DNA of 64,000 nt from Desulfobulbus alkaliphilus (lineage in GTDB: Bacteria; Desulfobacterota; Desulfobulbia; Desulfobulbales; Desulfobulbaceae). The stretch is from the NCBI RefSeq assembly GCF_016918545.1, contig NZ_JAFFQC010000003.1, positions 164,921 through 228,920 of the forward strand, read 5' to 3'. Positions within the stretch are counted from its first letter, which is position 1, and each line of letters opens with the position of its first letter. Under the pieces are notes generated by a model. It was not told the DNA's origin, ran no database searches, and saw only the letters and a program-made list of their open reading frames with translations. This document shows, one piece after another, positions 17,417 through 26,804 of this stretch. Both the position numbers and the translations under genes were made by a program.

Positions 17417-19145
17417 GACAAACACCACAGCGCCGACAGGAGAGCGGTTCGCAGGGTCGGGTGACGGCCCCGGCCAACGCCTTCTGATATTCCTCCCACA
17501 GATACCCGTCACGGAGACCATGATCGACCAGATCCCAACACATCCGCTCATCCCGGAGGCGTTGCCGGATCGCATACTGCCAAGCATCGAGCCGCCGGTG
17601 CCGCAGGGCTTGTTTAAATGAAAAACGGCCGGTGCCGATGTCCAGCAGGGCCGGAGCAATGCGCCGGTCCGCCCTGGAAAAGACCGCTTGCTGCAATGCC
17701 TGGTCAGGATAATCGAATTTGAGTCGCAAATTGGCCTTTGTGTTCAGCATACGACGAAGATAGCGGATTTTGGTCTTCATCGCCATAACCGCGAAAGCCG
17801 TGTCTTCGGGTCCGGTCTCGGCGGTCATGCCGCCAAAAGAGCAATATTGGAACGGTGTGCAGGGCTTGGGGATAAAACAGTTGATAGAGAGAGTCAGCTC
17901 CGTCACCCTGCCCCTTGCTCTGCCCACGGGAAGAATCATGGTCTGCAGGCGGCCGACCAGTTGAATCAGTTCATCCAGGTCAGCTTCGGTTTCGGTGGGC
18001 AGACCGATCATCACATACAGCTTGAGATGCACGATACCGGCTTCGACCAGGCGAACAGCCGCTGTCAGCAGGGTTTCCTCGTCCAGCCCCTTATTAATCA
18101 GCCGACGCAACCGCTCCGAACAGCCGTCCGCGGCAATGGCCGCGCTTTTCAACCGGGATCCGGCGAGCAGAGACAAGGTTTGCGTCGTGATACGATCCGC
18201 CCGCAGCGAGGAAAAAGAAAGGGAGCAATCGCCCCGCTCCAGACAGGCGGCAATCCGATCGATCGTGTCAGTCTGGGCCATTTCCATTCCCAGCAGACCG
18301 ATGCGGTCCACAGCGGCTGGACGATCTTCCAGGCTCTGCATAATGGCCTCACTGGACCACATCCTGGGGGGACGATAAATGAAACCGGCGGCGCAGAAAC
18401 GGCAGCCCCGACCACATCCCCGGCCAAGCTCCACCATGAACATATCCAATTCGGCTTCAGGGGAATGGAGACTTGAGTGAGCGGCCCGCTGCTCCACCCC
18501 GGCGGTGTAGACCCGTCTGACTCGCTCCGGTATTCCGGGTGCGGCCTGGATGCTCTGCACGGATCCATTACCGGCATACGAAAAAGCATAAAAGATCGGA
18601 GCATAGCAACCCGGAAGTGATGTGACGACCTGTCTGAGCAATTCCTGCCGTGGGGTTGTATTCCAATTAAGTAAGGCTTCAATCAATGGTGACAGCACCG
18701 GTTCGGCCTCGCCCAGGACCATGAGATCGGCAAAGGCTGCCAATGGCTCCGGATTGATGAAAACCCCAACACCACCCAGAACCACCAGCGGCGATCCAGG
18801 AGCAATGCATTTCGGCCTCGATTCGGCAAAAGGCTCGATTCCCCCTGCTGCCAGCATTGCGGCCAGACGGGGGTAATCATGTTCAAAACTGATCGACCCG
18901 AAGACTAGAGGGAAATCGGTCATTGGCCTGGAGGATTCCAGCGAACGTAAAGAACGGCGCTGATCAGGGTAGACAAAACGTTCGCAAACAAGACCGTCCA
19001 TCAGATTCAACAGAGAATAGACCAGCTGAAAACCGAGATTGGACACAGCAAGGGCGTAGGTGTTGGGATACAGCAACGCCACAGGGACCCGGCCCTTCCA
19101 TCTTTTCCGGACAGTGCCGGTCTCAGCGGCTAAAGAAGTGGACAA
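17397..19145 (-). CDS. B12-binding-like radical SAM protein
   Basis: 582 residues. The N-terminal part (ALLYPNTYALAVSNLGFQ, later SPLVVLGGVGVFINPEPLA) resembles the cobalamin-binding-like domain that precedes radical SAM cores. The core carries GRGCGRGCRFCAAG (Cys-x3-Cys-x2-Cys). The C-terminus has a CRRCGVC cluster that could hold zinc or another iron-sulfur cluster. The reaction is unknown. The only start that clears the preceding TAG is a TTG at 19145, two bases inside that stop; no good ribosome site is visible, so the start is uncertain. The gene overlaps the following kinase gene and lies downstream of ftsZ, a neighbourhood seen in other deltaproteobacteria as far as I recall. Confidence 0.85.
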   Translation of the reverse strand: MSTSLAAETGTVRKRWKGRVPVALLYPNTYALAVSNLGFQLVYSLLNLMDGLVCERFVYPDQRRSLRSLESSRPMTDFPLVFGSISFEHDYPRLAAMLAAGGIEPFAESRPKCIAPGSPLVVLGGVGVFINPEPLAAFADLMVLGEAEPVLSPLIEALLNWNTTPRQELLRQVVTSLPGCYAPIFYAFSYAGNGSVQSIQAAPGIPERVRRVYTAGVEQRAAHSSLHSPEAELDMFMVELGRGCGRGCRFCAAGFIYRPPRMWSSEAIMQSLEDRPAAVDRIGLLGMEMAQTDTIDRIAACLERGDCSLSFSSLRADRITTQTLSLLAGSRLKSAAIAADGCSERLRRLINKGLDEETLLTAAVRLVEAGIVHLKLYVMIGLPTETEADLDELIQLVGRLQTMILPVGRARGRVTELTLSINCFIPKPCTPFQYCSFGGMTAETGPEDTAFAVMAMKTKIRYLRRMLNTKANLRLKFDYPDQALQQAVFSRADRRIAPALLDIGTGRFSFKQALRHRRLDAWQYAIRQRLRDERMCWDLVDHGLRDGYLWEEYQKALAGAVTRPCEPLSCRRCGVCHADDPT

Positions 19146-19534
19146 CTAGGCAGACCAAAAAAGAGGGAACCAGAAGAGATACAATTGAAAAACTCGTCGC
19201 GCTCAGCCATGGAGAGAATCGAGGGATAAATGGCGACTCCATTGCCGCCGATTGTTGTCCGCCGAAAAAGAAGCAGGTGCAACCCCGGAAAATCGTTTAC
19301 GTTCCACCTTGGCGGTGAAATGGGCACCCCCGACCATCTTGCAAAAGAGATCGGGGAGAGGAACGGAAGGAGGTGCCCCGGATGCACCTGGTGCACCCGT
19401 TTTTCCAGGTTGGCCCGGATGCCGCCGCCACCGACCGACAATCGAGCAGCGGTTGCAACCCGTGGTGTAACAAGCTCGTGAACGGGCCGCGGCTTTGATA
19501 CCAAAGCCTTCGCGGGCCTCCACAAGGGCCCCAC
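19146..19534. other. 390-bp gap between ftsZ and the radical SAM gene
   Basis: No frame shows a convincing protein. On the minus strand one frame is open over nearly the whole gap but has unusual composition and no recognised motif. In related genomes a pgeF/YfiH-type laccase-domain gene often sits here, so a decayed copy is conceivable, but the hallmark His/Cys motifs are not found. The strong stem-loop after ftsZ lies at its right end. Confidence 0.3.
19484..19518 (-). terminator. Stem-loop just downstream of ftsZ
   Basis: GGGCCGCGGCTTTG and its near-complement CAAAGCCTTCGCGGGCC form a GC-rich stem with one bulge and an ATAC loop, starting 17 bases after the ftsZ stop. There is no T-run, so it may be a Rho-dependent end, an mRNA-stabilising 3' structure or an attenuator rather than a classic intrinsic terminator. 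Confidence 0.45.
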
Positions 19535-20749
19535 TCAGTTTGCTTTCTTGCGCAGATAGGCCGGTTCGTCGAATTCGCTGACTTCGTGATCATCGAAAAC
19601 CGGTCTGGGCATGCGTGGTAATCCTTTAGGCAGCAGATTTGGCTTGGCGACGCTCACTGGCGTATTTTCAGAAACGGTGATATCTTCTTCGTCCAGGTGC
19701 CTGGAAACCCGCGAACGCTGTGATGTTGCCGTTTGTTGAGGGGTTTTACGGTTGCGCACCACTTCGAGTTGGGAAATCTCCGGCTCCTCGATACTGGCGA
19801 TGCCGGTGGCGATCACTGTGACCCGCAGTTCCTCCCCGAGTGATTCGTCAAACAGGGCGCCAATAATGATATTGGCCTCATCATGCGCTTTTTCCTGGAT
19901 AAGGGCCGAAGCTTCCATGAATTCATTCATGGTCAGGGTCGCTTCGGCAGCGGAGATGTTAATCAGGATACCTCGGGCACCATCAATGCCGACATCCTCG
20001 AGAAGCTGGTTATCGATAGCCCGCTTGGCCGCTTCCGTGGCCCGGTTTTCTCCCACCGCGGACCCCGATCCCATAATGGCCGGACCAACCTCCTTCATGA
20101 CAGTTTTCAGATCAGCGAAATCAACGTTGATATGACCGGGCAGATTGATCAGATCGGTAATCCCCTTGACGGCATGGAGGAGAACATTATCCACCATTCG
20201 CATCATATCGACCAGGGTGGAATTTTTATTCATCAGGCTGAGGAGTCGATCATTGGGCACGGTGATGATGGTGTCGGCATATTCCTTGAGTTTTTCCCAA
20301 CCTTCCTCGGCATTACGCATCCGCTGTTTCGCTTCGAAATAAAAGGGTTTGGTGACAACCGCCACCGTAAGAGCACCGGACTCCTTACTCAGCTTGGCGA
20401 TCACCGGCGCGGAGCCAGTCCCGGTTCCACCACCGAGACCCGCGGTGATAAACACCATATCCGCACCCTTGATCACATCCTTGAGATCTTCAGCACTCTC
20501 CAGAGCAGCTTCCCGGCCCGTCTCGGGATCAGCTCCGGCCCCCATGCCCTTGGTGATACCCGGCCCCAACTGCAGGCAGGTATCAGCCCGGGATTTTTCC
20601 AGGGCCTGCATATCCGTATTGGCGGAAATAAACTGCACCCCGGCCAAACGGTTCTCCACCATGGTATTGATGGCGTTTCCGCCGCCGCCACCAACTCCGA
20701 TTACCTTGATAACTGCAACAGATTCTTCTTCGGCCATTCTAAACGGCAT
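19535..20749 (-). CDS. ftsZ: Cell division GTPase FtsZ
   Basis: 404 residues. The tubulin signature [12 protein letters not shown], the N-terminal [14 protein letters not shown] and the T7-loop [11 protein letters not shown] are all present. A variable linker (about 320-385) leads to the conserved C-terminal peptide [11 protein letters not shown] that binds FtsA and other partners. It polymerises into the Z ring at midcell. The ATG at 20749 is preserved by GGAGAG about 5 bases upstream; a GTG 12 bases earlier is part of that ribosome site. It follows ftsA by 85 bases. Unlike FtsI in this cluster, FtsZ looks fully intact. Confidence 0.98.
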   Translation of the reverse strand: MPFRMAEEESVAVIKVIGVGGGGGNAINTMVENRLAGVQFISANTDMQALEKSRADTCLQLGPGITKGMGAGADPETGREAALESAEDLKDVIKGADMVFITAGLGGGTGTGSAPVIAKLSKESGALTVAVVTKPFYFEAKQRMRNAEEGWEKLKEYADTIITVPNDRLLSLMNKNSTLVDMMRMVDNVLLHAVKGITDLINLPGHINVDFADLKTVMKEVGPAIMGSGSAVGENRATEAAKRAIDNQLLEDVGIDGARGILINISAAEATLTMNEFMEASALIQEKAHDEANIIIGALFDESLGEELRVTVIATGIASIEEPEISQLEVVRNRKTPQQTATSQRSRVSRHLDEEDITVSENTPVSVAKPNLLPKGLPRMPRPVFDDHEVSEFDEPAYLRKKAN

Positions 20750-20834
20750 AACACTCTCCACAAAAAGTTCCCCGTTGACATTCTCTTCTCTTTACCATTG
20801 ACTTCGGTAGCACTAAAGAAAAAAATCCAACTCC

Positions 20835-22103
20835 TCAAACGATACTTCTCAACCAGTCTTTCACTCTGCCAACTATCCCCACACGCTCCTTTGGTGCATA
20901 GGATTTCATTTTACTGCCGTACATCACCAGGCCGACACCGGTGGTGCAACGCGGCGATTGGATATCTTCGATCCGCCCCCCGACCCCCGTCGGGTACCCA
21001 ATGCGCACCGGCAGATCAAAGACCTGCTCAGCCATCTCAACAATATTTGCCAGCAGAGCAGTGCCGCCAGTGATAACAATACCGGCGTTGATTCGATTAC
21101 GGTATCCGGAGACGCTGATGTTTTTATTGACCATCTGGAGGATTTCCTCTATCCGCGCTTCAAGGATCTCAACCATGACCCGCTGCGAAACCTTGCGGGG
21201 TTTGCGATCTCCGACCGTGGGCACCTCGATGATGTGGTTATCCTTGATCATCGACGACAAAGCACCGCCGTAGAGATATTTTAATTCCTCGGCTTCCTGC
21301 AGAGGAGTGCGCAACCCCACGGATAAATCACTGGTCAGGTTGTTGCCGCCCAGAGGCAATTCCCAAGTGTGCTTGATGGTCCCGTTGCAGAAAATTGCCA
21401 GATCAGTGGTGCCGCCGCCGATGTCGATCAAGGCCACACCGAGTTCCATTTCATCCTTGCCGAGCACGGTCAGGGAGGAAGCGACCGATTCAAGAACGAT
21501 TTCCGCCACTCCAAGACCGGCACGGTTGCAACTGGTCACCACATTATGCAGGGCCGTGACATCAGCAGTGACTATATGCACATTGGTGACCAAACGAACT
21601 CCGGTCATCCCCAGCGGGTTCTGGATACCGGTGTGGTCGTCGACCATGTATTCCTGGGGCAGGACATGGACGATCTGCTGGTTATCGGATATTTTGACGG
21701 TCTGGGCCGCCTGGATAACGGCTTCTATGTCCCGTTCCCTGATCTCCTGGTTGTTGATGGCGATGATACCAGGGGAATTGAATCCCTTGATATGGTTGCC
21801 GGCGATACCCACATACACGTTTTCGATATCGCAACCAGCCATGTCGGATGCTGTCTCCACGGCCTGCCGTATCGAACGGACCGTGGATTCTATATTGACA
21901 ACCACCCCTTTTTTCATGCCCGAGGAGGCAGCGGTACCGACCCCGATTATTTCGATCCGGTCATCAAAAACTTCGCCGATCATGGCACAGACCTTGGTCG
22001 TGCCAATATCAAGGCCGGCGACAAGTTCCCCGGGTTCACGGGGTTCTCTTTCCTCAAATTCCTCGTCCGCCGACTTCCGCTCCGGTAACCAAGACCTTAT
22101 CAT
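20835..22103 (-). CDS. ftsA: Cell division protein FtsA
   Basis: 422 residues, actin-like ATPase that tethers FtsZ to the membrane. VAGLDIGTTKVCAMIGE is the phosphate-1 motif, IDIGGGTTDLAIF phosphate-2 and ITGGTALLANIVEMAE the adenosine motif; the 1C subdomain lies between. The C-terminus ends VGRVKDWLRSIV, an amphipathic helix that fits the membrane-targeting sequence. The start is uncertain: ATG 22103 gives a short N-terminus like other FtsA proteins, while ATG 22136 has AGGAAA about 9 bases upstream. Either way it overlaps the ftsQ end by 50 or more bases, more than is usual. Confidence 0.96.
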   Translation of the reverse strand: MIRSWLPERKSADEEFEEREPREPGELVAGLDIGTTKVCAMIGEVFDDRIEIIGVGTAASSGMKKGVVVNIESTVRSIRQAVETASDMAGCDIENVYVGIAGNHIKGFNSPGIIAINNQEIRERDIEAVIQAAQTVKISDNQQIVHVLPQEYMVDDHTGIQNPLGMTGVRLVTNVHIVTADVTALHNVVTSCNRAGLGVAEIVLESVASSLTVLGKDEMELGVALIDIGGGTTDLAIFCNGTIKHTWELPLGGNNLTSDLSVGLRTPLQEAEELKYLYGGALSSMIKDNHIIEVPTVGDRKPRKVSQRVMVEILEARIEEILQMVNKNISVSGYRNRINAGIVITGGTALLANIVEMAEQVFDLPVRIGYPTGVGGRIEDIQSPRCTTGVGLVMYGSKMKSYAPKERVGIVGRVKDWLRSIV

Positions 22104-23001
22104 CTGTATAATCCATTCGAATTTCTTTGACGGCATCAATCTGTTTCCTGGCATACAAATGCTCAAGAATTTTGACCAGCCGGTAGTATTTCGTCTGCAA
22201 CCGATCCCAGCCCAAATAGACGGGAAAAGGCTGATCGACCAGGTACATAATCAATCCCTGCTCTGGATCGAGGTGCACCTCGGAAACCATCTGCACGGGA
22301 AGAACGGCATTGCCCCGGGCAGCCAGCAGCAATAGTCTGAAAGCCGAATCGGCCAGGCTGCCGTGGACCAGAGCGTCGGTTTCAATATCCTGATGCCTCA
22401 ACACCCCGGTTATCACCGGATAATCCAACTCCTGTCCTTGCCCGACCCTGGCAAAGACCCGGCCCCCGCGGTTGAGATAATGCAGTCGTTTTTCCTGCCC
22501 TTCTTCGATGTTCACCAGGGCAAAAGGCTTTTGTTCCGCCACTGTGATCGTGACAGTCGAAGGCCACTGACGCTTCACGGACACATGCTCGATCCAGGGA
22601 TGCGTGGCTATGCGGGTTTCGGCGGCGCGGACATCGAATTGAAAGAGACTGACCCCCTGGCGCAATTGAGCAAGGTCGAGAATTGTTCGCTCGGTGATCA
22701 TCCCGACTCCGGTAATCCGGATCTCGGTCAAGCGAAAAACAGGAGACTTGATCAACCAGTGGCGCGACATCCAGGTCCCTGCCGCCAGCAGACAGACAAC
22801 AGCAACCATCACCAGAGTGGCCACAACCAATCGTTTCCACTTCAAGGCGCGCTGGGCACCATTCACTACAGCCTGGGTCTGAAAACAGGTCGCGCTTCTT
22901 TTCCATGGTGATGCCGCCAGAACAGACTCGAACATTCTTCGCCATTTCGACCACCTGCGCTGCAGTCGAGGCGGCAGGTGACGTGAACTGTACACAACCA
23001 T
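22054..23001 (-). CDS. ftsQ: Cell division protein FtsQ
   Basis: 315 residues. A basic cytoplasmic segment of about 55 residues precedes one transmembrane helix (VVATLVMVAVVCLLAAG), then a POTRA domain (FRLTEIRITGVGMITERTIL and HPWIEHVSVKRQWPSTVTI) and the FtsQ beta domain. It links early and late divisome proteins on the periplasmic side, in characterised bacteria acting upstream of FtsB/FtsL and the FtsW-FtsI synthase. That makes its retention notable given the state of FtsI here. It starts 20 bases after murB and overlaps ftsA. Confidence 0.93.
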   Translation of the reverse strand: MVVYSSRHLPPRLQRRWSKWRRMFESVLAASPWKRSATCFQTQAVVNGAQRALKWKRLVVATLVMVAVVCLLAAGTWMSRHWLIKSPVFRLTEIRITGVGMITERTILDLAQLRQGVSLFQFDVRAAETRIATHPWIEHVSVKRQWPSTVTITVAEQKPFALVNIEEGQEKRLHYLNRGGRVFARVGQGQELDYPVITGVLRHQDIETDALVHGSLADSAFRLLLLAARGNAVLPVQMVSEVHLDPEQGLIMYLVDQPFPVYLGWDRLQTKYYRLVKILEHLYARKQIDAVKEIRMDYTDDKVLVTGAEVGGRGI

Positions 23002-23021
23002 CAGACCACCCTATCACACCT

Positions 23022-23948
23022 CTAGAAAATATGCACCTCAGGTTCCAACAGAACACCCAGCCTCTGCTGAACTCTGCTGCGAACCTCATGCATCAGCCTG
23101 ATGATATCCTCAGGCACGGCGCCACCGGTATTGACGATGAAGTTAGCATGCACAGGAGAAACCATGGCCTTGCCCATAGTCAAACCCTTCAGGCCAGCCT
23201 GTTCGATGAGACGTCCTGCAAAATCACCGGCGGGATTTTTAAAAAAAGAGCCGGCCGAACCGTAGCCGCGAGGCTGTTTGTGGCGACGCTTGCCAAGGAT
23301 CTCCCGATAGCGGGCGGCCAGAGTAACCTGATCGGCGCGTGGACAACGAAACACACCACCGGTGATCACCAGCCTTGATGCCGACTCGCCGGGAATAAGG
23401 GTTTGGCGATATCCGAACTCCACCTCCTCACCGGCCACTTCCTTTATCTCACCTGCCTCGGTGACAAACCGCACCGTGGTCAGGACTTCGCTGATGGCAT
23501 GGCCAAACGCACCGGCATTCATGCGAATGGCACCACCGACCGTGCCCGGAATACCAGCCATGAACTCCAGGCCGGATAACCCGTTTCGCACGCACCAGGC
23601 AACCAGGGCAGGTAAGCTGCAACCAGCGCTGATCGCTACTTCGCAGTTCTCGCCCTCGGCGCCGGCTGTCACCGGCTCAATATTGTTCATGGAGCCAGAT
23701 AACCTGATGAAGACTCCCTGATGATATTTGCCGGTTACGAGAATATTGGAGCCACCGCCAATCACCCGCCACGGTATCCGGTTATTCCGCAGCCATTGCA
23801 ACAACTCGGAAAGTTCTTCAATATCGGACAGTTCCACCATGGCTTCGACCTGACCACCGGTGCGGAATGTTGAATGGGAGGCCATATTGACATTCCATTG
23901 AACCGAAGGGCACAAAGCCGAGAGTTGTTCGCGTTGGCGATTGTCCAT
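23022..23948 (-). CDS. murB: UDP-N-acetylenolpyruvoylglucosamine reductase
   Basis: 308 residues, type II-like length. FAD-binding motif VIGGGSNILV, the loop GLEFMAGIPGTVGGAIRMNAGA and the catalytic Ser in GYGSAGSFFKNP are present; the final catalytic Glu is in EPEVHIF. It reduces UDP-GlcNAc-enolpyruvate to UDP-MurNAc with NADPH in the cytoplasm. Of two ATGs (23954, 23948) the second has AGAGGA at about 9 bases and is preferred. No ddl gene follows it, although ddl is found between murB and ftsQ in many relatives. Confidence 0.97.
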   Translation of the reverse strand: MDNRQREQLSALCPSVQWNVNMASHSTFRTGGQVEAMVELSDIEELSELLQWLRNNRIPWRVIGGGSNILVTGKYHQGVFIRLSGSMNNIEPVTAGAEGENCEVAISAGCSLPALVAWCVRNGLSGLEFMAGIPGTVGGAIRMNAGAFGHAISEVLTTVRFVTEAGEIKEVAGEEVEFGYRQTLIPGESASRLVITGGVFRCPRADQVTLAARYREILGKRRHKQPRGYGSAGSFFKNPAGDFAGRLIEQAGLKGLTMGKAMVSPVHANFIVNTGGAVPEDIIRLMHEVRSRVQQRLGVLLEPEVHIF

Positions 23949-24083
23949 GTTCATGTTCCTCTCGCCGCCATCACCGGCGGCTCAACTCGATACTCCGGCA
24001 GCATGGCCGCAGCTTGCTCTTATGCCCTATCCGTTTCACCGGTTGTTCAATTTCACCTTTGCCGAAACAGATCCTGAACCGGT

Positions 24084-25469
24084 TCAATGCTTTTTGGCGG
24101 CGAGCAGGTCCAATAGCTGCTCACCGGTCCTGACGATATCACCTGCCCCAAGAGTCAAGACCAGGTCCCCGGGCTGCAGATACGGCAGAAGGGTCGCCGG
24201 CTCTTGCACCAGGCGGGGAAGAAAATACGTCTGCCGTTGCCCGTGCTGCTTGATTGCCTCCTGAAGACGCTCGGAATCGACATTGGCAATGGCCTGTTCT
24301 CCGGCAGCATAAATATCAGTCAGCACCAGCACATCAGCCCGGCGAAAGGCTGTGGTGAATTCAGCAAATAAACCGGCGGTGCGGGTATAACGATGGGGTT
24401 GAAAGACCACGACAATCCGTCGGTCGATCCAGCCCTCCCGCACGGCATCCAGGGTCGCTCTGATTTCAGTGGGGTGATGCCCGTAATCATCGACGACCAG
24501 AATGCCACCAACCTCTCCTTTCACCTGCAGTCGCCGCTGCACGCCCTGAAAATTTCCCAGAGCCCTGGCGATCACCGCAAATTCAATATCCAGTTCAATG
24601 GCCACTCCGATTGCGGCCAGACTATTATAAACCACGTGGCGGCCGGGCAAATGCAAACGGATTTCACCAAGCTCCACATCACGACGACGAACCGTGAACT
24701 GACTGCCCCCGTTGCCTGAGCAGACCCGAACAGCCTGCAGTTCCGCCTGTTCGGTCAACCCATACGACAGAATCCGCTTTTTAATACGAGGCAGCAACTG
24801 CACGATGTTGTCATTGTCGAAGCAGACCACTGCCACCCCGTAAAAGGGAAGCCGGTCGATGAACTCCAAAAAAACTTCCTTAATATGCTCGATATCGCGA
24901 TAATAATCGAGATGTTCCAGATCAATGTTGGTGATCACCTCGATGACCGGCGACAGTTTGAGGAAGGATCCGTCACTTTCATCGGCTTCGGCAACCAGAA
25001 ACTCTCCCGCACCCAACCTGGCGTTGCTGCCGAGTGCATGGACCTTGCCACCAACCACCACGGTCGGATCGAGCCCGGCCTCAGCCAGAATAGCGGCAAC
25101 CATGGAAGTGGTGGATGTTTTCCCATGGCTACCGGCCACGGCAATGCCGTATCTTTTCAGCCGCATGAGTTCTGCCAGCATTTCAGCGCGCTGAATGACC
25201 GGAATATGGTCTTCCATCGCTGCCAGAATCTCCGGGTTATCGGCGGGAATGGCGGTGGAAGTCACCACCACATCGGCACCGGCTACCCATGCAGCCTGAT
25301 GTCCCTCGTACATTTCCCCCCCGAGTTGGGCCAGTCTTTGCGTGATCTCCGAGGATCGCAGGTCCGAACCGCTGACCCGGTAGCCGAGGTTGAGCAGCAG
25401 TTGGGCTATACCCGACATGCCGATGCCGCCGACGCCGACAAAATGAATTCGTTTGTTTTTTGTATACAC
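24084..25469 (-). CDS. murC: UDP-N-acetylmuramate--L-alanine ligase
   Basis: 461 residues. N-terminal RIHFVGVGGIGMSGIAQ, ATP-binding VAGSHGKTSTTSM, and the central VVDDYGHHPTEI and FQPHRYTRT motifs are typical of MurC. It adds L-Ala to UDP-MurNAc using ATP. The start chosen is a GTG at 25469, which puts the family's RIHFVG motif a few residues in; a GGAGGGG lies about 15 bases upstream, rather far. An ATG at 25544 would add 25 residues and overlap murG. It is 26 bases after murG. Confidence 0.95.
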   Translation of the reverse strand: MYTKNKRIHFVGVGGIGMSGIAQLLLNLGYRVSGSDLRSSEITQRLAQLGGEMYEGHQAAWVAGADVVVTSTAIPADNPEILAAMEDHIPVIQRAEMLAELMRLKRYGIAVAGSHGKTSTTSMVAAILAEAGLDPTVVVGGKVHALGSNARLGAGEFLVAEADESDGSFLKLSPVIEVITNIDLEHLDYYRDIEHIKEVFLEFIDRLPFYGVAVVCFDNDNIVQLLPRIKKRILSYGLTEQAELQAVRVCSGNGGSQFTVRRRDVELGEIRLHLPGRHVVYNSLAAIGVAIELDIEFAVIARALGNFQGVQRRLQVKGEVGGILVVDDYGHHPTEIRATLDAVREGWIDRRIVVVFQPHRYTRTAGLFAEFTTAFRRADVLVLTDIYAAGEQAIANVDSERLQEAIKQHGQRQTYFLPRLVQEPATLLPYLQPGDLVLTLGAGDIVRTGEQLLDLLAAKKH

Positions 25470-25494
25470 CCGATGCGTCCGTTGCCCCTCCGGG

Positions 25495-26592
25495 CTATGA
25501 TGAGATGGATCGGCCACGCCGGTGGACCAGTGCCAGGCACTCATCCACGATCCGCTCGGAAGCGTCCGGCACGGCCATCGCTTTCATGTTGGCGGCCATT
25601 GTATGTAACTCTTCCTGGTTCTGCAAGTGCCGGCTGATGCTCCGCGCAAGAATTCCGCCGGTCAAGCCGGATTCCGTCAGCACCAGCCCCCCCCCGCCTT
25701 GCGCATAATAGGCGGCATTTGTTGCCTGGTGGTTGTCAGCGGCGTAAGGATATGGGATGAGCAGGGCCGGGACTCCCATGACCGCCAGTTCAGCCAGGGT
25801 CGTGGCGCCGGCCCGGGACACCGCCAGACTGGCCTTTGCATAGACACCAGCCATATCCTGGATAAAGGAAACGACCTCAGCTTCGACCCCAAGGCTTTGA
25901 TAACACTGGGCAACCATCTCTTCATCAGCGGTTCCTGTCTGATGAATCACCCGCAGGCTTTCAGTCTCCCTGGCCAGCGTCTCCATGGCCTCCATCATGA
26001 GCATATTGACCCGATGAGCCCCCTGGCTCCCGCCGAGAACAAGCAGGGTCGGCCTGTTCTCCACCTGCACTCCCTGCTCGCCCGCCAGCAGGATTTCGTG
26101 CCGCACCGGGTTACCGGTCTGCACAGTTTTCCTGACAGGAAAGGAGGGGGTACAGGGCAGGGAAATACAAATCCGATCAGCCAATCTTGCCGCCCATCTG
26201 TTGGCCATGCCCGGTACCGAGTTCTGTTCATGGAGACAAATGGGTATACCCAGCGTGCGGGCGGCGAGCACAACCGGACCGGTCACGTAACCGCCAACAC
26301 TGAACACCAGATCCGGCCGGAAGTCGCGGAGAAGCCGCCGTGCCGCCAGGACAGCGCCGGGAATCTGCAAAAAACTCTGCACTCTGGCGCCCAAGGACAT
26401 TCCTTTCAGGCCGCCACAGGCCAGAGCAGCCAGTTCAAAACCACGATCAGTGAGAGTCCGCTGATCCAGAAGACGGGAGGTGCCAACAAACAGAACCCGC
26501 GCATCCGCGATCCGCTGCATCAGTGCCATTGCCACGGCAATGCCTGGGAACAGATGCCCCCCGGTGCCGCCGCCGGCCACTATCAGGCGCAT
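25495..26592 (-). CDS. murG: Lipid II synthase (GlcNAc transferase MurG)
   Basis: 365 residues, GT28 fold. GGGTGGHLFPGIAVA is the N-terminal glycine loop that meets lipid I; FSVGGYVTGPVVLAA, HEQNSVPGMANR, LGGSQGAHRVN and SRAGATTLAELAVMGVPALLIP are the standard motifs for UDP-GlcNAc binding. It makes lipid II from lipid I at the inner face of the cytoplasmic membrane. The ATG at 26592 has GGAGGAGG just upstream, and the end of the small Cys-rich gene overlaps the start by 10 bases. It follows that gene instead of ftsW. Confidence 0.97.
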   Translation of the reverse strand: MRLIVAGGGTGGHLFPGIAVAMALMQRIADARVLFVGTSRLLDQRTLTDRGFELAALACGGLKGMSLGARVQSFLQIPGAVLAARRLLRDFRPDLVFSVGGYVTGPVVLAARTLGIPICLHEQNSVPGMANRWAARLADRICISLPCTPSFPVRKTVQTGNPVRHEILLAGEQGVQVENRPTLLVLGGSQGAHRVNMLMMEAMETLARETESLRVIHQTGTADEEMVAQCYQSLGVEAEVVSFIQDMAGVYAKASLAVSRAGATTLAELAVMGVPALLIPYPYAADNHQATNAAYYAQGGGGLVLTESGLTGGILARSISRHLQNQEELHTMAANMKAMAVPDASERIVDECLALVHRRGRSISS

Positions 26593-26804
26593 GACCTCCT
26601 CCCATTGCAGGGAGCAGAGCGAGATATTGAGCCGAAGGATTGAAAAGGACCAGCCTCGATGTACCTTTGGACCTCTGCCATAGTCACAGCGAAACAATCA
26701 GGGCAGTAGCCATGGGTAACAGATTCCTCTTCAGTGGCTTTTGTCAGCCGATGCCACCGGCCCCTGTCTTCAATTCTTCTGCATACACAACACATCTTGG
26801 TCAT
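26583..26804 (-). CDS. Small Cys-rich (zinc-ribbon-like) protein in the ftsW slot
   Basis: 73 residues. CCVCRR near the start and HGYCPDCF near residue 32 give two Cys pairs that could bind zinc; the C-x2-C ... HG-x-CP-x-C pattern recalls short zinc-ribbon tails found on signalling proteins in deltaproteobacteria. The last 20 residues are unstructured and Ser-rich. The ATG overlaps the murD stop (ATGA) and its own stop overlaps the murG start by 10 bases, so it is translated as part of the dcw operon. It occupies the place where ftsW (about 370 residues, ten membrane segments) normally lies; no membrane segment is present. Function unknown. Confidence 0.65.
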   Translation of the reverse strand: MTKMCCVCRRIEDRGRWHRLTKATEEESVTHGYCPDCFAVTMAEVQRYIEAGPFQSFGSISRSAPCNGRRSCA

